This document shows, piece after piece, positions 1-11,463 of a DNA stretch of 64,000 bases. Source of the DNA: Cyathus striatus. Its lineage: Eukaryota; Basidiomycota; Agaricomycetes; Agaricales; Nidulariaceae. Under the pieces are notes generated by a model. The model made no database searches, was not told the DNA's origin, and saw nothing but the letters and a program-made list of their open reading frames with translations. The first letter of the stretch is position 1. The number at the start of each line of letters is the position of its first letter. Made by a program: the position numbers and the translations under genes. The DNA lies in the NCBI GenBank assembly GCA_025738555.1, contig JAOVFP010000011.1:620001-684000 (forward strand), in the 5' to 3' direction.

Positions 1-147
1 GACCCTGAAGCCTAAACCCAAGCTCCTTCCAAGCAAAAGAATATCTCCGCAGTCAACCACATATAACCTCATCTACAAGCATGATTACAACCTTCCTATC
101 TGCGACTCCCTTCTGCCCCCGGATGGTATCGGAGATGGTGATGAGAA
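1..147. other. Duplicated intergenic flank interrupted by a hAT element
   Basis: This stretch continues at 1645 after removal of the inserted element, and together they match the segment starting near 43800 (shared words such as tctgcgactcc, ccccggat and gatggtgatgaga). It is the left end of a segmental duplication that covers 1-8.5 kb and 43.8-52.5 kb. No gene is seen in it. Confidence 0.6.
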
Positions 148-1644
148 TAGGGCTGCCAACCATACTGTAACGGGTTACGGCCATATTTTGAAAACCATTT
201 ACGGTACGGATTTTAGCCATAACCGTACCATATGAGAATTTTTTAGACTCAGGACGGTACGGGATGGGTGAAAATACGGTCGTAAACGGGTTTACAGTTA
301 GATTTAATAGATTTTCACCATTTAATCATCTGAAATCGTCACTTAACAAATGCTTTGACTATCCTATAAGTACTAAGAAGATATTAATGTCATTGTGAGT
401 GACTTTGGACTAACAGATACTCTCACTTGCAATAATTACAGGGTGGTATGTCTTTTCTTAGCTTTGGCTCAGCTCTGAAAGTCGGAGGAAGTGTGTAAAA
501 TAAGCTCCACCATTGAATGAAATAGACATCGAGGGTGCTCGTCAAATAGCCTTTTATAAATGTCTAATCCATAATTCATTCACCATACGTAGAATTAATT
601 ACATACTCACTTGACATTTAGAGAGCACTTTGACTCTTCAATACAGTATATAGAGATAGAGTACTGATGCTAAATCATTTTGTCAAGTTCTTGTTCTTCC
701 AATAGCCCAAGTACCGAGAATATTCCCCAACTCGGTAAAGCAACTAAGTATTCTGGCTGTCGTTCCCATTACTACCAATACATTTAGCTAGTGTAAATTA
801 ATTGTAACATATCCCAGAATAACTATTTATGCTTGGTTCAAATGTCACTGTTTCGAATTTTGCCATCATTTAGTTAACAAATACATGAAAGGTTTTATAC
901 TAAAGTTGTAGTTTACTCATACAAGTACAATTATGCTGCTGAATCGTTGTAATATCTTCCCTGTATCCAACACTGACTCTCACCAGGGAACTGACTCCGA
1001 GGGTTTCTGTATCTTTCATACGCCGTTGGTATCATATTGGAGCCAAATTGGAGCTCCACTGGCATGCAGCAGCCTATAGTTATTAATATTATGTACAAGG
1101 TGCCTTCGGCCTCAAGGTTTACTTTACACACGCTGTTAACTACTCGAGCCCTCCTCCCCAACTCGGATAGTTCCAAGTGGGCCTCCAAAGGTACGCTCTA
1201 CAACTCAGTATTGACTCATTACTAAAGTACTAACCTGCCGTGTCAATTTGGCATCAATTCCCTTACATTTGTGCACCTGCTACTAGAGCCTCAAGTGGCG
1301 GGCTGTCGAAGTCCCAATCTATTTTTTGTGCCTGGCTTGATTATTTGATTCAAGTCGTACTAAAAACGAAGTGATGATAAGCAAACTCGACTCGCTGCTC
1401 GAGAGCAGGTGAGGAGTTGAATCAGAGATTAAATCGAACCAATCAGAGCGGATACACATAATATCACGTGATAATATTTTCGAAGCCGTAAAGACGGCCG
1501 TATACGGTTGTACGGGACGGGTACCGACGGGTGAAAACCGTACCGTACCCGTATCAAGCTTCACTCTACCCTCATACAGTACGGTATTTCTTAGTACCGC
1601 AACCGTACCGTAGCCGTTTTGTACGGTTACGGTTGGCAGCCCTA
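148..1644. mobile_element. Non-autonomous hAT-like DNA transposon (1497 bp)
   Basis: The ends are a perfect 14-bp inverted repeat (TAGGGCTGCCAACC at 148-161 and its complement at 1631-1644). They are flanked by an exact 8-bp duplication GATGAGAA at 140-147 and 1645-1652. The paralogous site near 43931-43940 has a single gatgagaa and no insert, which confirms the boundaries. An 8-bp duplication and a TAGGG terminus fit the hAT superfamily. Both subterminal regions (about 165-300 and 1480-1630) are crowded with CCGTAC/GTACGG words in both orientations, like the transposase-binding clusters of hAT elements. No transposase reading frame is present, so it would need a transposase supplied in trans. 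Confidence 0.9.
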
Positions 1645-2582
1645 GATGAGAAGCACACAAAGACAGCGGAGGGAGGTTGGAGACTGCAGGCGAAATACTC
1701 CGCAACCTGAGTTGGAACGAGGGGTTTAAATTTTAATGAAGGAACCAGAAAAGGTATATAAGAACGTGGTCGAGGTCTCGGCTTCAGAGGCATGTGCGTC
1801 ACAAAATAAAGTGTTCACATGAGTAATTGACACCACGTGCATGATATTTGTATCTCCCACGGTATATTTCACGTGTTCCTAGTACCGGCAATTCCCAATT
1901 CGAAATGAATGGATACCGAACGCAACTGAACTGCGTCTAGCCAGTGGGTGTGCACATACACTAGGACTGTACGGATGCTGGTCGCAAAGGTGCACATATG
2001 CTTCCTCTCTTCTATGTTATTTACTTATGAGGCCATTTTATCTACCAGGGTCACTGAAACCGCCATATACGTTACTTCGTTGCTTCGGTTATCTTCGCGA
2101 CACCTTTAGGTATAGAATACCCGAGCCAGCAGCGATTCAAGACTCATGCATGCCATATATCCAAACCATACCATTTTAAGAGGAAATGACGTCCTTATAC
2201 TACCTATTATCTTCGCTAAAAGCTTTGATGGCTTCTTGTCTCATATACAGGCACACAGAGAGAAGCTTAGTTAACTGCTACATGTCTTCTCGGTTTCGAC
2301 GATGCATACCGTTGTCACGCTGATGACTGTAGGCGGGAATGAACACTTCGAACACCATCACCCGAATTGGTATCATACTATGTTCAAGCACAAAAACGAG
2401 TACAAGTCACAAAATCCTACTGATTATCTATTTCAGTTACCTACATTCAAGACTTGGCTTTCGAGGCCTACACGAACAGCATCCAACTCTCGCCCGGGTG
2501 TAGGGGATGGCATATAGTAAGAACCCCCCATCCCGTTCGAGAGTGGAGGTTCCACTGTGGAAGGTTCAGCTGGAAGGTCTCT
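1645..2582. other. Duplicated intergenic segment, no supported gene
   Basis: The segment parallels 43940-45009. It holds the remnant of the minus-strand reading frame seen at 43891-44456, but about 150 bases are missing at the position of 1930, so the frame is not intact here. Between 2302 and 2450 there is a short plus-strand frame (starting MHTVVTLMTVGGNEHF) that recurs in weakly conserved form downstream of other family 1 genes. I do not call it a gene. Confidence 0.5.
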
Positions 2583-3412
2583 CTACTTGTGAACGACTTC
2601 TCCAGACGGATTGGAGTGAAGCATGCTTGGATAACCAGCAGCAGATATAATTGGAGTACAGGTGGCATTAGAGTATCCCATTTCGGGTCGTAAATTGAAT
2701 GCCTCTAATATTCTGCCATTTCCTGTTGTTGTGTCCCGGTTTAAAAGTGAAGCATTTTGGTTTTGTATTGTTACCGATCTGGACTTGCGTTTTATAATGG
2801 ACCATATTGCTAGGCTTATAATTGCCATTGCAGCAATCTCTCCAACTACACACCCAACTATAACCCCAATCGGTACGGATGCTTTAGAACCTCCAGAAGG
2901 ACTCAGTGATATATTATCTCTACGATTCGTTATTTCACCCTGAAATTCCGAAGTAGTTTTTGGAGCTGGTGTTACGTTGTTATTACCTGAAAAAAATGCC
3001 GCCGGCTCCGATATGATGCGTGTGGTAAACCAGTTGTTAGTGACGCCTGGATCCAGAGCACCTGCCTGATCTACAGCTGCAAGTGTGACGACACTACTTA
3101 TATCAAACTTAGTCCAGTTTTTATATCAATTTTAAATTACATACCTTGGAGTTGCACTGGCTGGCACTGATATCACATTTGAGGATGTAAGAGATATAGT
3201 GACCAAAGCGGTATTAAATTTGTGCGAAGCCATGGCAGTTATTATGCGGCTAAGAAGGTTAATAAATACTAATTATCATATGCAGAGATTCAGAATGGCT
3301 CATACGTAGAAGTCAATTGACGCGCGTTATCCCAGGTAACAGTAAACTCATCTCCTGGTGCAATCGCAGTTTGGATTACGCCCAGGTCCATTATCTCTTG
3401 GATCTGTGGCAT
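2583..3412 (-). CDS. Family 1 single-pass membrane protein, copy 1 (C-terminally truncated)
   Basis: Model: complement(join(2583..3093,3145..3249,3306..3412)), 240 residues, phases consistent across both introns. The start ATG at 3412 lies in the exon that follows a 5'UTR intron, as in its paralogs. The ectodomain begins MDLGVIQTAIAPGDEFTVTW, with alternating strand-like segments and a VVTLAAVDQAGAL stretch that resembles an Ig- or FnIII-like strand pair. A Gly-containing helix (PIGVIVGCVVGEIAAMAIISL) and a basic KRKSRS stop-transfer follow; the N terminus is predicted outside. A TAG replaces the first Arg of the HKRRDL motif, so the tail with PPNYSDVF is lost, and the downstream sequence has drifted as well. 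Either a shortened functional protein or an early pseudogene. No obvious N-terminal signal peptide is present. The molecular function is unknown. Confidence 0.65.
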
Positions 3413-5567
3413 AGTAGTAATATACGTAAAATGAAGTAGTCTGCCAAATTCCACTCGTTCTTATCATCTGATCATTCAAAATCATGTAAAACGTTCTCAC
3501 CGAAATGTTCCAAGTAAGAAATACCTCGGCTTCAAGCAGGTCTGTCCTAGGAAAATGTTTCCTTCTTAGACTAGATGATAATAAGGCAGAGCGGTAGGAT
3601 GAAAAGTGTCAGGGGAGAGAAAGATGAGAGAAAGTTGGATATAGGAATTGAAAGCAAGACTTTATTCGATAAATATAGGCAGGATGGGTACCAACCCCGT
3701 TCTCAACGTCGTTAAGATGATAAACAAACCGTACGTTGTATATTAGAGGAAGTGCCAGCTCGGTACAGAGTAAACGCTCTAACAGCGACGAAGGTTCGCA
3801 CGCCACTGAATATTTCTGAGCTGTCTCAGCTTTCACAGGAATTAGTTCGATCAAGGCCTGTGCGATGTATGTCGACAAGCCCGTAATGAATAATGAAACA
3901 AGGAGATGCATACCTGTCTATTTGAGGTTCAGGACTGTAGCACTGTGGGTGGGTGGTTGGGAACATATATGTACACAGGGAATCCGAAGCCAAATAATGT
4001 AGATCTACAAGGTCCTATACACTTTTCGTTGAATTTTAATTCGCCTTTTATTCCTGCTTTATGTCGATGGCACTGACACGTTGAAAACATCTAATGATCA
4101 ATCAAATCAGCAGCAGTTTGTTCCATGAATTACGGAATCACGGTAGCCTTCACGACTGGTATCAAAATATTGTGGCGGAGCACAACTTGAAGAGTAAAAA
4201 TCTGAGAGTGAGTAAGGATCTTCAATCGAGCGTAAGTACGCACTGCGTACATACTTATCATATTGCACAGGTCCATCCGCTTTGTCGAAGATGCTGTCCA
4301 TGGCCATCAATTGTAGGCTCAGGTTTCATTCCAAATTAATTACTTTCAAAGTTAAGACATGGCTTGAGACGTGAGTACTTGAGCTACGATACAAGCACAT
4401 AAGTACATATACTGAGTCAATAGTAGTCACAATGTACGTCCTTGTATCCCGCGTTCGATTCTCTGTGTCATACTTTGGTAGTGCTTTCACTTCCTCTTCT
4501 GGCTTCGGGCCTTATCGATATCTTTTGCTATTTCCTCCCTTTTATTTTAATGTCCAGCTACCTCTCAGCATAGGATCTGCTACAGTTCGACTCAAACATA
4601 CCTTACCACTGCCCCATATCTTGGTAGATACCACCAAAGTGACTCCTGAGGCTGGAAGTTGGCGGTGGGTTTCCGACTCAGTTGAAGCCTGAAGTGCCTT
4701 GCAATTTTAACGTCCCAGATATGTAACGTTCGAGCACTCTGGTAGTTACTATAGTGTTGTTGACTCGACACGGCTTCACTTGTTATGTATCCACTCAATT
4801 CCATCAATAATTGCAAACTATATAGCGAGCCGCAAGGTCTTTCCTATGTACTCAAGCTTCGGTAGTAGTAACCTTGATTCCTTGATTTGGTCCCTAATGC
4901 TAAGCTTTAGCAGTACGAGAAGCGACGGTTGTCGACGGATCCACAGAAGTAACGATGTATCTTATTGAAGCATTGATGATGATGGACCTTTCGGGTCGTA
5001 TTTGTTTACATTCACTCAGTACGTTCTATGCTTTGTCCGCCCTCAGCGCACTTCGCTAGGTAACCTTTCATCTGGGAAATATGGTCTTCCTAACGAGAGA
5101 AGTCTTTAAGCGAACTTCAATTTGATGATCACCACTAAACACAGCTCCATGCTACGGAGTAGGACAGTCAAAGGACAATGGATCAAAGGACATCTATGTC
5201 CTATATAACTCTAGTTCCATTCTCATTCCATTCAAATTTCACCTTAGTTAACAATCTACTAATCCTATGCTCATGCCAGGTATGTCGTGTTGCGACAAGT
5301 CTGGCCGTCTAGTTTAAAGTACGAGACAAAGTTCAAGCGTTGCAAGAATTGACAGAGATCTTGTACCCTTAAAGCGCGTCGACCAATCTTGGCGGCGGGG
5401 TACTACTAGGGTACTGGAGCTAATTTCCATCACCTGTGAAAATGCTCCACACCGCAGGACAAACGGGCCATACGTACACCCGTTAGAAGACTGTTTCAAG
5501 TTGGATATTAACCCCAAATTCAATGACGCCGAGAGACCGCAATGCTGTCCGTGCAGATAATAAACGT
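3413..5567. other. 5' flank of copy 1 and duplicated intergenic DNA
   Basis: 3413-3600 holds the 5'UTR intron (donor GTGAGAAC on the minus strand next to 3500) and the leader exon of the copy 1 gene. The pyrimidine-rich, TATA-like cctatatcc (minus strand, near 3638-3646) is a plausible core promoter. 3900-4700 is repeated upstream of most family 1 copies. 4720-5567 is repeated at 47100-48464. In that second copy about 470 extra bases (47340-47830) are present, so one of the two has gained or lost DNA. Several short open frames occur but none is conserved in both copies. Confidence 0.55.
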
Positions 5568-5574
5568 ATAAAAG
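5568..5574 (+). promoter_or_regulatory. TATA box of secreted-protein gene 1
   Basis: TATAAAA lies 149 bases upstream of the ATG, followed by a leader that carries a short intron. The same box with identical downstream bases (ggatccagttcactacctt) occurs before the paralog at 50035. Confidence 0.75.
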
Positions 5575-5627
5575 GATCCAGTTCACTACCTTGGATTATC
5601 ATCCCTTCCTCATTTAACGAATTCACG

Positions 5628-5682
5628 GTGAATACCTCCTTCTCTCATACACGATTATCACTTACAAACTTTCCACTTGCAG
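5628..5682 (+). other. 5'UTR intron of secreted-protein gene 1
   Basis: GTGAAT at the donor and cacttgcag at the acceptor bound a 55-nt intron. The paralog has the canonical GTGAGT and the same acceptor. The intron is why the longer open frame beginning at 5523 should not be taken as the protein start. Confidence 0.6.
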
Positions 5683-5723
5683 CTCATCCTACCTTACGCA
5701 CTTCACTGTTCACGCCATCAAAC

Positions 5724-6041
5724 ATGCAGTTCACATTCATCCTCGCCGCTATCGCATTCATCACCGCCGCCTCCGCCGTTGAGGTCAGCTTCTACCTCGG
5801 CAAGGACTGCCACGGTCAGAACCTAGGAAAATCTAGCGTTCACCAGGTGTACCACAACTACAACGCCCCCGACAACACTCAGTCCATGGTAATCTCCGAC
5901 AACGGCTTGAACAGGAATATTATTGCCACTGATTCGGATGGGTGCAAGGGTAGTACGGGCACTGCCGACTCGTTCAGTGGAAATGGGTGTTTTTCTGCCA
6001 AAGCTGTCAGTACTTTCCAGTGTTACTCTCTCCATGAGTAG
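5724..6041 (+). CDS. Small secreted protein with four cysteines, copy 1
   Basis: 105 residues. Residues 1-18 (MQFTFILAAIAFITAASA) are a clear signal peptide with an AxA-type cleavage site, giving a mature protein of about 87 residues that starts VEVSFYLG. The mature part has four cysteines (DCHG, GCKG, GCFS, QCYS), enough for two disulfides, and conserved Asn/Gly/Tyr-rich loops. The start is the first ATG after the 5'UTR intron; it matches the paralog at 50189, which is of equal length and about 87 percent identical by eye. TATA box, leader intron and AATAAA signal are all present, so the gene looks functional. The strand-rich pattern with SFYLGKDCHGQNLG could suit a small beta-sandwich (crystallin-like) fold, but this is inference and no family is recognised. 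An effector-like or cell-wall role is possible. Confidence 0.88.
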   Translation: MQFTFILAAIAFITAASAVEVSFYLGKDCHGQNLGKSSVHQVYHNYNAPDNTQSMVISDNGLNRNIIATDSDGCKGSTGTADSFSGNGCFSAKAVSTFQCYSLHE

Positions 6042-6124
6042 AGGTAGCAGGGAGGACTGGATCATTTAATTAATTGTTTATTCATTTCTTCGTCATTTTA
6101 TCTAATTGCATTCTTATATTCTGC

Positions 6125-6130
6125 AATAAA
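6125..6130 (+). terminator. Polyadenylation signal of secreted-protein gene 1
   Basis: AATAAA lies 84 bases after the stop codon, inside tgcaataaatttgtgat, which is conserved in the paralog at the same relative position. Confidence 0.6.
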
Positions 6131-7140
6131 TTTGTGATCATAACGAGTTCTCCTTTTGTTGTGTATCTTTAAGTTGCATTCTACTCGATCAATGCTTTTT
6201 CTTTCAAAATCAATGCTATAATGATTATGAGCGTGAAACCACGATCAGAATAGTATGATGCTCTATCCAATAGAGCTGGACAGGCGGAATCGATGAAAAA
6301 TATATAAATGGACTCCAATAAGTTGAATACTATTACTATTAAATTTTAATGCAAATGGAAGCGTGTTTTGTTAGAAATGGTTATTAATTCTTTATTTCTT
6401 TATTTCTCTTTTACCTATATTTACGTAATCATTCTACTTCCTTCTTATACGAAAACTTCACATTCACGCACCTCAGTCCGTTGCACTCTGACTGAGGTGA
6501 GCATCCTTTTATTTATTCCTACCTACGTACTTACTAATGTACCATAGACGCTTACCTGCGTCTATCTCTAGGATCTTCGGTTCTTAACATGTTTCACTTC
6601 AGTAACGTTGACATTTTCTCAGTATGATGAAAATGAATTACTATTGTCATTCTGTGCTCACTGCCAACTTTAGTACCGATGATGCGTTGAAACAATGAAA
6701 CATCTTATCCGACGAGCGGGATGAATGTCGAGGCTGTTCCGCCTCGGAGTCAGACAATGGTGCCCGATGCCCGTGACCGGCATACGCATCAAGCACAAAT
6801 AACACCTACATAACGCGTTCGAGACCATGCCATTGACGCGACGCGTCTAAAGATATTAGCTACTGTTACTGTACATGATATTGTACTTATTACTTCAAAA
6901 AGGATATCGGCGTATGCCCGGCAGCACTATCATATCGAATGTCTCACTGGGACTTCGACCTGCTCATATGAGAGTTACATTGGTTTGGTTGAAATTTTGG
7001 AGTAACCTTCAGGTAGAAACGCAGACGAGTTGAGTCGGACCGGACCGTACCGTTGCATTAGGAAGGAGCCTACATTGTGCAATAGTACAGCCCCATTATT
7101 GGACGTTATGCCTGTTATGAGCTGGAAAGGTCTATCTACC
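6131..7140. other. Intergenic, duplicated with indels
   Basis: It corresponds to 50596-51225. Two blocks (about 6370-6590 and 6762-6970) are present here and absent in the other copy. The second contains an inverted pair, ccggcatacgc / gcgtatgcccgg, but clean target duplications are not visible, so I do not call it a transposon. Confidence 0.45.
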
Positions 7141-8460
7141 TGTCTGACCCACCGCCTTCCTCATCGCCTATGTCACGTGCGATAGCTTTTTAACGGCCAC
7201 GTCACTCCGAGTCCCACTCAACAACACCGACACAGCGTCGGCGACACCATCAGACATCTACCACCCCCTCACCTCAACACCCCCTTCCTCCTCCATGGAT
7301 CACGACGAGGACGATGCCGCCAGCAAGAGCGGCGTCGACGCCACATCATCCAGGCCCTCTTAGCATCTCCCCCTCTCAATGCCCCTATCCCCCCAACTCA
7401 CATGGTCCGAGTGTCAATCGCTGTTGATGTTGATGCACGTTGCCATGCCCACTCCGTCATCCCAACATCGTTCCTTCGTCTTCACGACTTCAGCTTCCAG
7501 CGTCATCGACGCACGTCGCCCAACCCACTCCAACCTCCCCCCCTACCCCCCCTCAAGTCCTCCCTGGTCGTCAACGAGATGTCACCGAGGCCTCAATGAA
7601 TTTGTTGACGCCAGGTAAGCGTCTCGCTCCACTTACCGCAACATCCCCAGCTACCTTGTGTCCCCACAGCACCGCCTACGAAGCGTAGACGGACATTTCC
7701 ACCCGGTCCCCCATTATGTCGTCACGATGAAGACGACGCCAGTATCCTGCCAACGCTGTCGACGACACGCCACGTCCCCTCTCTCTCAGGCCTCTCCTCT
7801 CCCCTCTCCCCTCTCCCCTCTTCCCCAGCCCTTCCTCCTCCCTTGCTCGTCGTCGTCAGCGACGCTCTGAACTGCCCCTACCGTCGCCGTCACCATGCCC
7901 CCAATAAGCCCCAGCTCTCGCTCGACGGGCCCCAGCACCCAGCACCACCACACCTCGTGCCCCCACAATCACATCTCTCGCCGCGCCGTCTCGCATCTCA
8001 TCCCTACGACCACAACCATCTCGTCTTCACAACCACCGCCCACAACGACGACGGCACCTCACCGCCGTTACCCTGACACTCATTACCACCACCTCTCCTC
8101 TTCCTTCGTACAAGCGCAATGGCATAACTGCCGTTCCGCGCTCGTCTCGCCCACCACCGTCGCTACCTCGCATCCCGCCTCATCTTCTTCCACCACCACC
8201 ACCACCACCACCTATCACCAGCTCGCCTTCTACCACCGTGGCGTGCCGTCCCCCTCTACACCATCACCTTGTCACCCACTTCCATTCCACCACCTCGCCT
8301 TCCACTACGCTTCGAGGGCAGAGGACAGCGAGGGAGCAGGAAGATGATGGACGAGGAGAGTGGCTGACAACGGTGACCCACCACACTACCATCTCCTACC
8401 ACCACCACCGCACCTCCCCACCATTGTTGCCGCATCCACAACTACCGTCGTCACGTCGAG
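7140..8460. repeat. GC-rich, CT-biased degenerate repeat, copy i
   Basis: One of five copies (others near 13939, 19385, 51225, 60465). It is made of diverged units around the word gccagcaagagcggcgtcga, followed by polypyrimidine runs (cccctcc) and CAC/CAT triplet runs, for example a (cac)n tract near 8188-8215. All reading frames are open by composition (Ser/Pro/Thr/His-rich), so the many open frames are artefacts. Closest match: 51225-52450. Confidence 0.75.
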
Positions 8461-8810
8461 TCGTGGCTATTTTTTATATTAGTATAATAGTTATACTCTC
8501 AGACATGTACCACTAGGCCACAGTAAATCAAAACTATAGACCACATACACTGCAGCTACCTTCGTCGTTAATGTCTAAGCTGCTCCCATCATCTCTAGAG
8601 TTGTGACATAAAAACACAACGTGATGGAAATAACGATGGTACGTAAGTAATTAAGTATACCATAAAAACGTCAGAATGAGAAAAGGTAATCGTGGGTAAG
8701 GTAAGAGTGGATACTTCTACACGAAATACATAAGTTATGATATTTGTTGAGAAGCGGAAGGCATAGGAACACTCGTTTCCCTTTGTCTCCGAGGTCCCGC
8801 AAAGACATCA
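8461..8810. other. 3' flank of family 1 copy 2
   Basis: Matches 40870-41225 (ctatagaccacatacactgca and following). No gene seen. Confidence 0.5.
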
Positions 8811-9443
8811 CTATAATTCGGCGGAAATGCTGCTTCTCCATTGTTTTGGATTGTAGAAAGCCCTTATCGTGTTCGAGTGTGGAGGTTCAGGTGAAAGGTC
8901 TCTCCGTTTTCGAACAACTTCTCCAGAAAGATTGGAATGAATCAATCCCGTAAAATTAGTGGCAGATGTGATACGGGCATCCGCACCATTGGGATATTCC
9001 ATATCCGGTCGCAAATCGAATGGCTCCGGTATTCTATCATTCCCTGCTCTTTTCCAGTTGAAAAGCAACGCATTTCGCTTTCGTATTGTCGCGGATCCAG
9101 ACTTGCGAGTTCGAATAAACCATATTAATAAGCTTATAAATACTATTCCAGCAATCCCCCCAACTACACCTCCAACTACGCCCCCTATTGGTGCAGATGA
9201 TTTAGAAACTGAAGATTGAGAGGGAAGTGCTAGCGATGTTGTAGACGTCGACAAACTGGTAGAGCCTGCGCTGGACGAGGGAGTGCATTTCAGTGTAGCT
9301 CCTATCAGTGTTGAAATACCAAGGCTTGCTGTGTTGATCCTGCTGGAAGTACTTGAAGTAGAGACCGCAGAAACGCTTGAACTACTTATGGCAGAAGCAG
9401 TAAAATCAGTGTTTTAAGTGTCGACATGATAGTTGTTATACGG
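8811..9443 (-). pseudogene. Family 1 membrane protein, copy 2 (pseudogene)
   Basis: An open frame from 9254 to 8811 encodes the end of the Ser/Thr stalk, a Gly-rich helix (GGVVGGVVGGIAGIVFISLL), RTRKSGS and part of the tail. About 80 bases that encode the YYVPSSMPRRELDAGPIG region are deleted, so the frame ends in unrelated residues and lacks PPNY. Upstream, the second exon (acceptor next to 9443) carries a one-base deletion and is fused directly to stalk sequence. The rest of the ectodomain and exon 1 are gone. Copy 8 (41226) lacks exon 1 as well and shares the same unusual 5' flank, so the two descend from an already deleted ancestor. Confidence 0.75.
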
Positions 9444-10267
9444 CTAAGAATATAATGAGTATTTATACTGTAAGGATTATTGAAGGGGGAAATCACATTG
9501 GCGCCGTGAGGTTTTAAGCTACACTTCGCTTGTAGAGTATTCCTGGGGGATATATTCTTAGATTAGATAATAATACGGACCACGGTCGGGCAGTATGACA
9601 ATAAGTATCAATGGTGAGATGGGAGTAGGATGGATATAGGGATCGAAATCAATTCTCGTGATATGCATAAGTTATATATATTCATAAACATCTATTTTTT
9701 TTGCTTGATGAAGGCGCTTGAACGCTGGGTGGTACAGCTGTACGTTCGGCGTCGTTGAGCTTTCAAATTGATAGCACATGATAATATGTGGTATTTGAAC
9801 ACATATTGGAGATTCTCTCGCAGGCACCAATAATACGTGAACGCCCCCGACTTCTGGTAGATGCGACATAAGTCAATGAATTTCGGAAAAGAAAGAGGGA
9901 CTCGACGACAGTGTGCAGTGTGCACAAACGCCGAAGTTGTCTGTCTTTTGAATTCTGGATGGGCGTCCCGCGATGGTTGTCAGAAATGCATCATATTGTC
10001 AGTTAAAGCGAGATCAATATGCATACGAATACTATGAGCCAATCGTGAGGTCTAACATGTTCGATCCTGAACAGCGCTGGGCCGTCAACTTTGCTCGTTG
10101 AAGTTCGGAGATTGTAATCTACATTACCCAGCCACATGCAATGGCTGCGCTAAAATCAGAGAATGGACTTACCGACGGTAGTATATAATCAAGTGTACAG
10201 CAAGAACATCAGAAAAGCAAAGTTCTTCGTGTTTAAGATAAAAATAATTCTACACGGAATACGTAAA
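9444..10267. other. Duplicated intergenic segment
   Basis: Parallels 42090-43650, where a 797-bp element has been inserted between agatgaatat and catacgaat. The uninterrupted site here is agatcaatatgcatacgaat near 10010-10031. No gene is seen. Confidence 0.5.
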
Positions 10268-11463
10268 TTATGGCTTTTGGTGAGAAGAGGTAGGCAGAGG
10301 AACAATGGTTTCGTTTGAGCTTCGAGATCCTGAAAAGACATCACTATAATTTGGTGGAAGTGTTGCTTCTCCTTCGCTTCGGCTTTCCAGGCCTATAGGA
10401 CCAGCATCTAACTCTCGCCGAGGCATAGAGGATGGCACATAGTAAGAGCCCCTTCTCCCATTTGAAAGTGGAGGATCCGCCGTGGAAGGTTCAACTGGAA
10501 GGTCTCTTCGTTTATGAACGACTTCTCCAGATGGATTGGAGTGAACCATGCCTGTGAAGTTTGTGGCAGATAAAACGAGAGTACTGGTAGTGTTGGAGTA
10601 TCTCATATCGGGTCGTAAATCGAATGGCTCTAGTATTCTGTCATTCCCTGGTGTTTGTTCCCGGTTGAAAAGAAAAGCATTTTGCTGCTGTATTGCTACT
10701 GATCTGGATTTTCGTTTTCGAATGAACCATATAACTAGGCTTATAATTGCTATCCCAGCAATCGCCCCAACTACACCCCCAACTATAACCCCAACTGGAA
10801 TGGTTTTTTTCGAGTTTTCCGAAGAACTCGACGGTGTGGTAGACGTCGACGAAGTAATAGAGGTGCTCGAGGAGGAAGCTTCCCCTGGTAATTTCGAAGT
10901 ACTTGTCGTTGATGTATAACTTGAACCACTCCGTGAAAGGGTTGAACTAAACGTAGTTGTATCTGGAGTTAATTGTCGAGATGCTGTTTGGATTGATGAT
11001 GCGGATGGTATTAGTGATGTTGCTGTGGGTATGTTACTCTCCGTCAGAAAAATCGTGGTTGTAACATCTATGATAAAGATGTTGTTTTCGACGCCTTGAG
11101 CCAGAACACCCGACTGACCCACAACTACAAAGGTGAGAACCCTATAGTAAACTTAGTCCCGTTTTATATCTGAAGTTGTTAAATGATCATACTCTGGAGT
11201 TGCGTTGGATGGTACTTGTATTTCAAGCGAAGTCATAGAAGGTAAATTGACTGTAGCTGCCGTAAAACCGTTGTTTGTAGGTGTCGGCATTATAATTACA
11301 CGGCTAAGAACATAATGAATATTCATATTTTATGGATTCAGAATAGTGCCTACTCAGGATGGTCCTCAGGATCTGACGCGGTCGGGCTAGTCCAGGTAAC
11401 AGTAACAGTTCCTCCTGGTGCGACCGCGGTTGGGATTACGCCCAGGTTCATCATCAGTTGCAT
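10268..11463 (-). CDS. Family 1 single-pass membrane protein, copy 3 (intact)
   Basis: Model: complement(join(10268..11141,11193..11303,11354..11463)), 364 residues; introns of 51 and 50 nt. A 5'UTR intron at about 11485-11545 precedes the ATG (context accaccATG). Ectodomain residues 1-100 begin MQLMMNLGVIPTAVAPGG, then VTVTW, a layout recalling the strand pattern of Kre9/Knh1-type or FnIII-like domains. A Ser/Thr-rich stalk (about 100-185) is probably O-glycosylated. The membrane helix at about 189-214 has GxxxG spacing (GVIVGGVVGAIAGIAIISLV) and is followed by RKRKSR, so the tail is cytosolic. The tail holds ILEPFDLRPDM, HKRRDL, YYVPSSMPRRELDAGP and, near residue 337, PPNYSDVF. PPxY motifs bind WW domains of Rsp5/Nedd4-type ubiquitin ligases (established); that this one does so is inference. 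No classical signal peptide; the helix may serve as a signal-anchor. Confidence 0.8.

Noticed and set aside
5523..5723. Upstream extension of the secreted protein to 172 residues
   Set aside because: It crosses a 5'UTR intron and a TATA box; the signal peptide begins at 5724.
6762..6970. A small insertion in the 6-7 kb flank
   Set aside because: No convincing terminal repeats or target duplication; a deletion in the other copy explains it equally well.
7379..8516. Several long overlapping open frames on both strands
   Set aside because: They arise from GC-rich, CT-biased repeat composition; residues are almost only Ser, Pro, Thr, His and Arg, and frames overlap on both strands.
10548..10919. 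Plus-strand frames opposite the helix-tail region of family 1 genes (also 16286, 24317, 36177, 57178)
   Set aside because: Antisense shadows that recur only because the sense strand is conserved.
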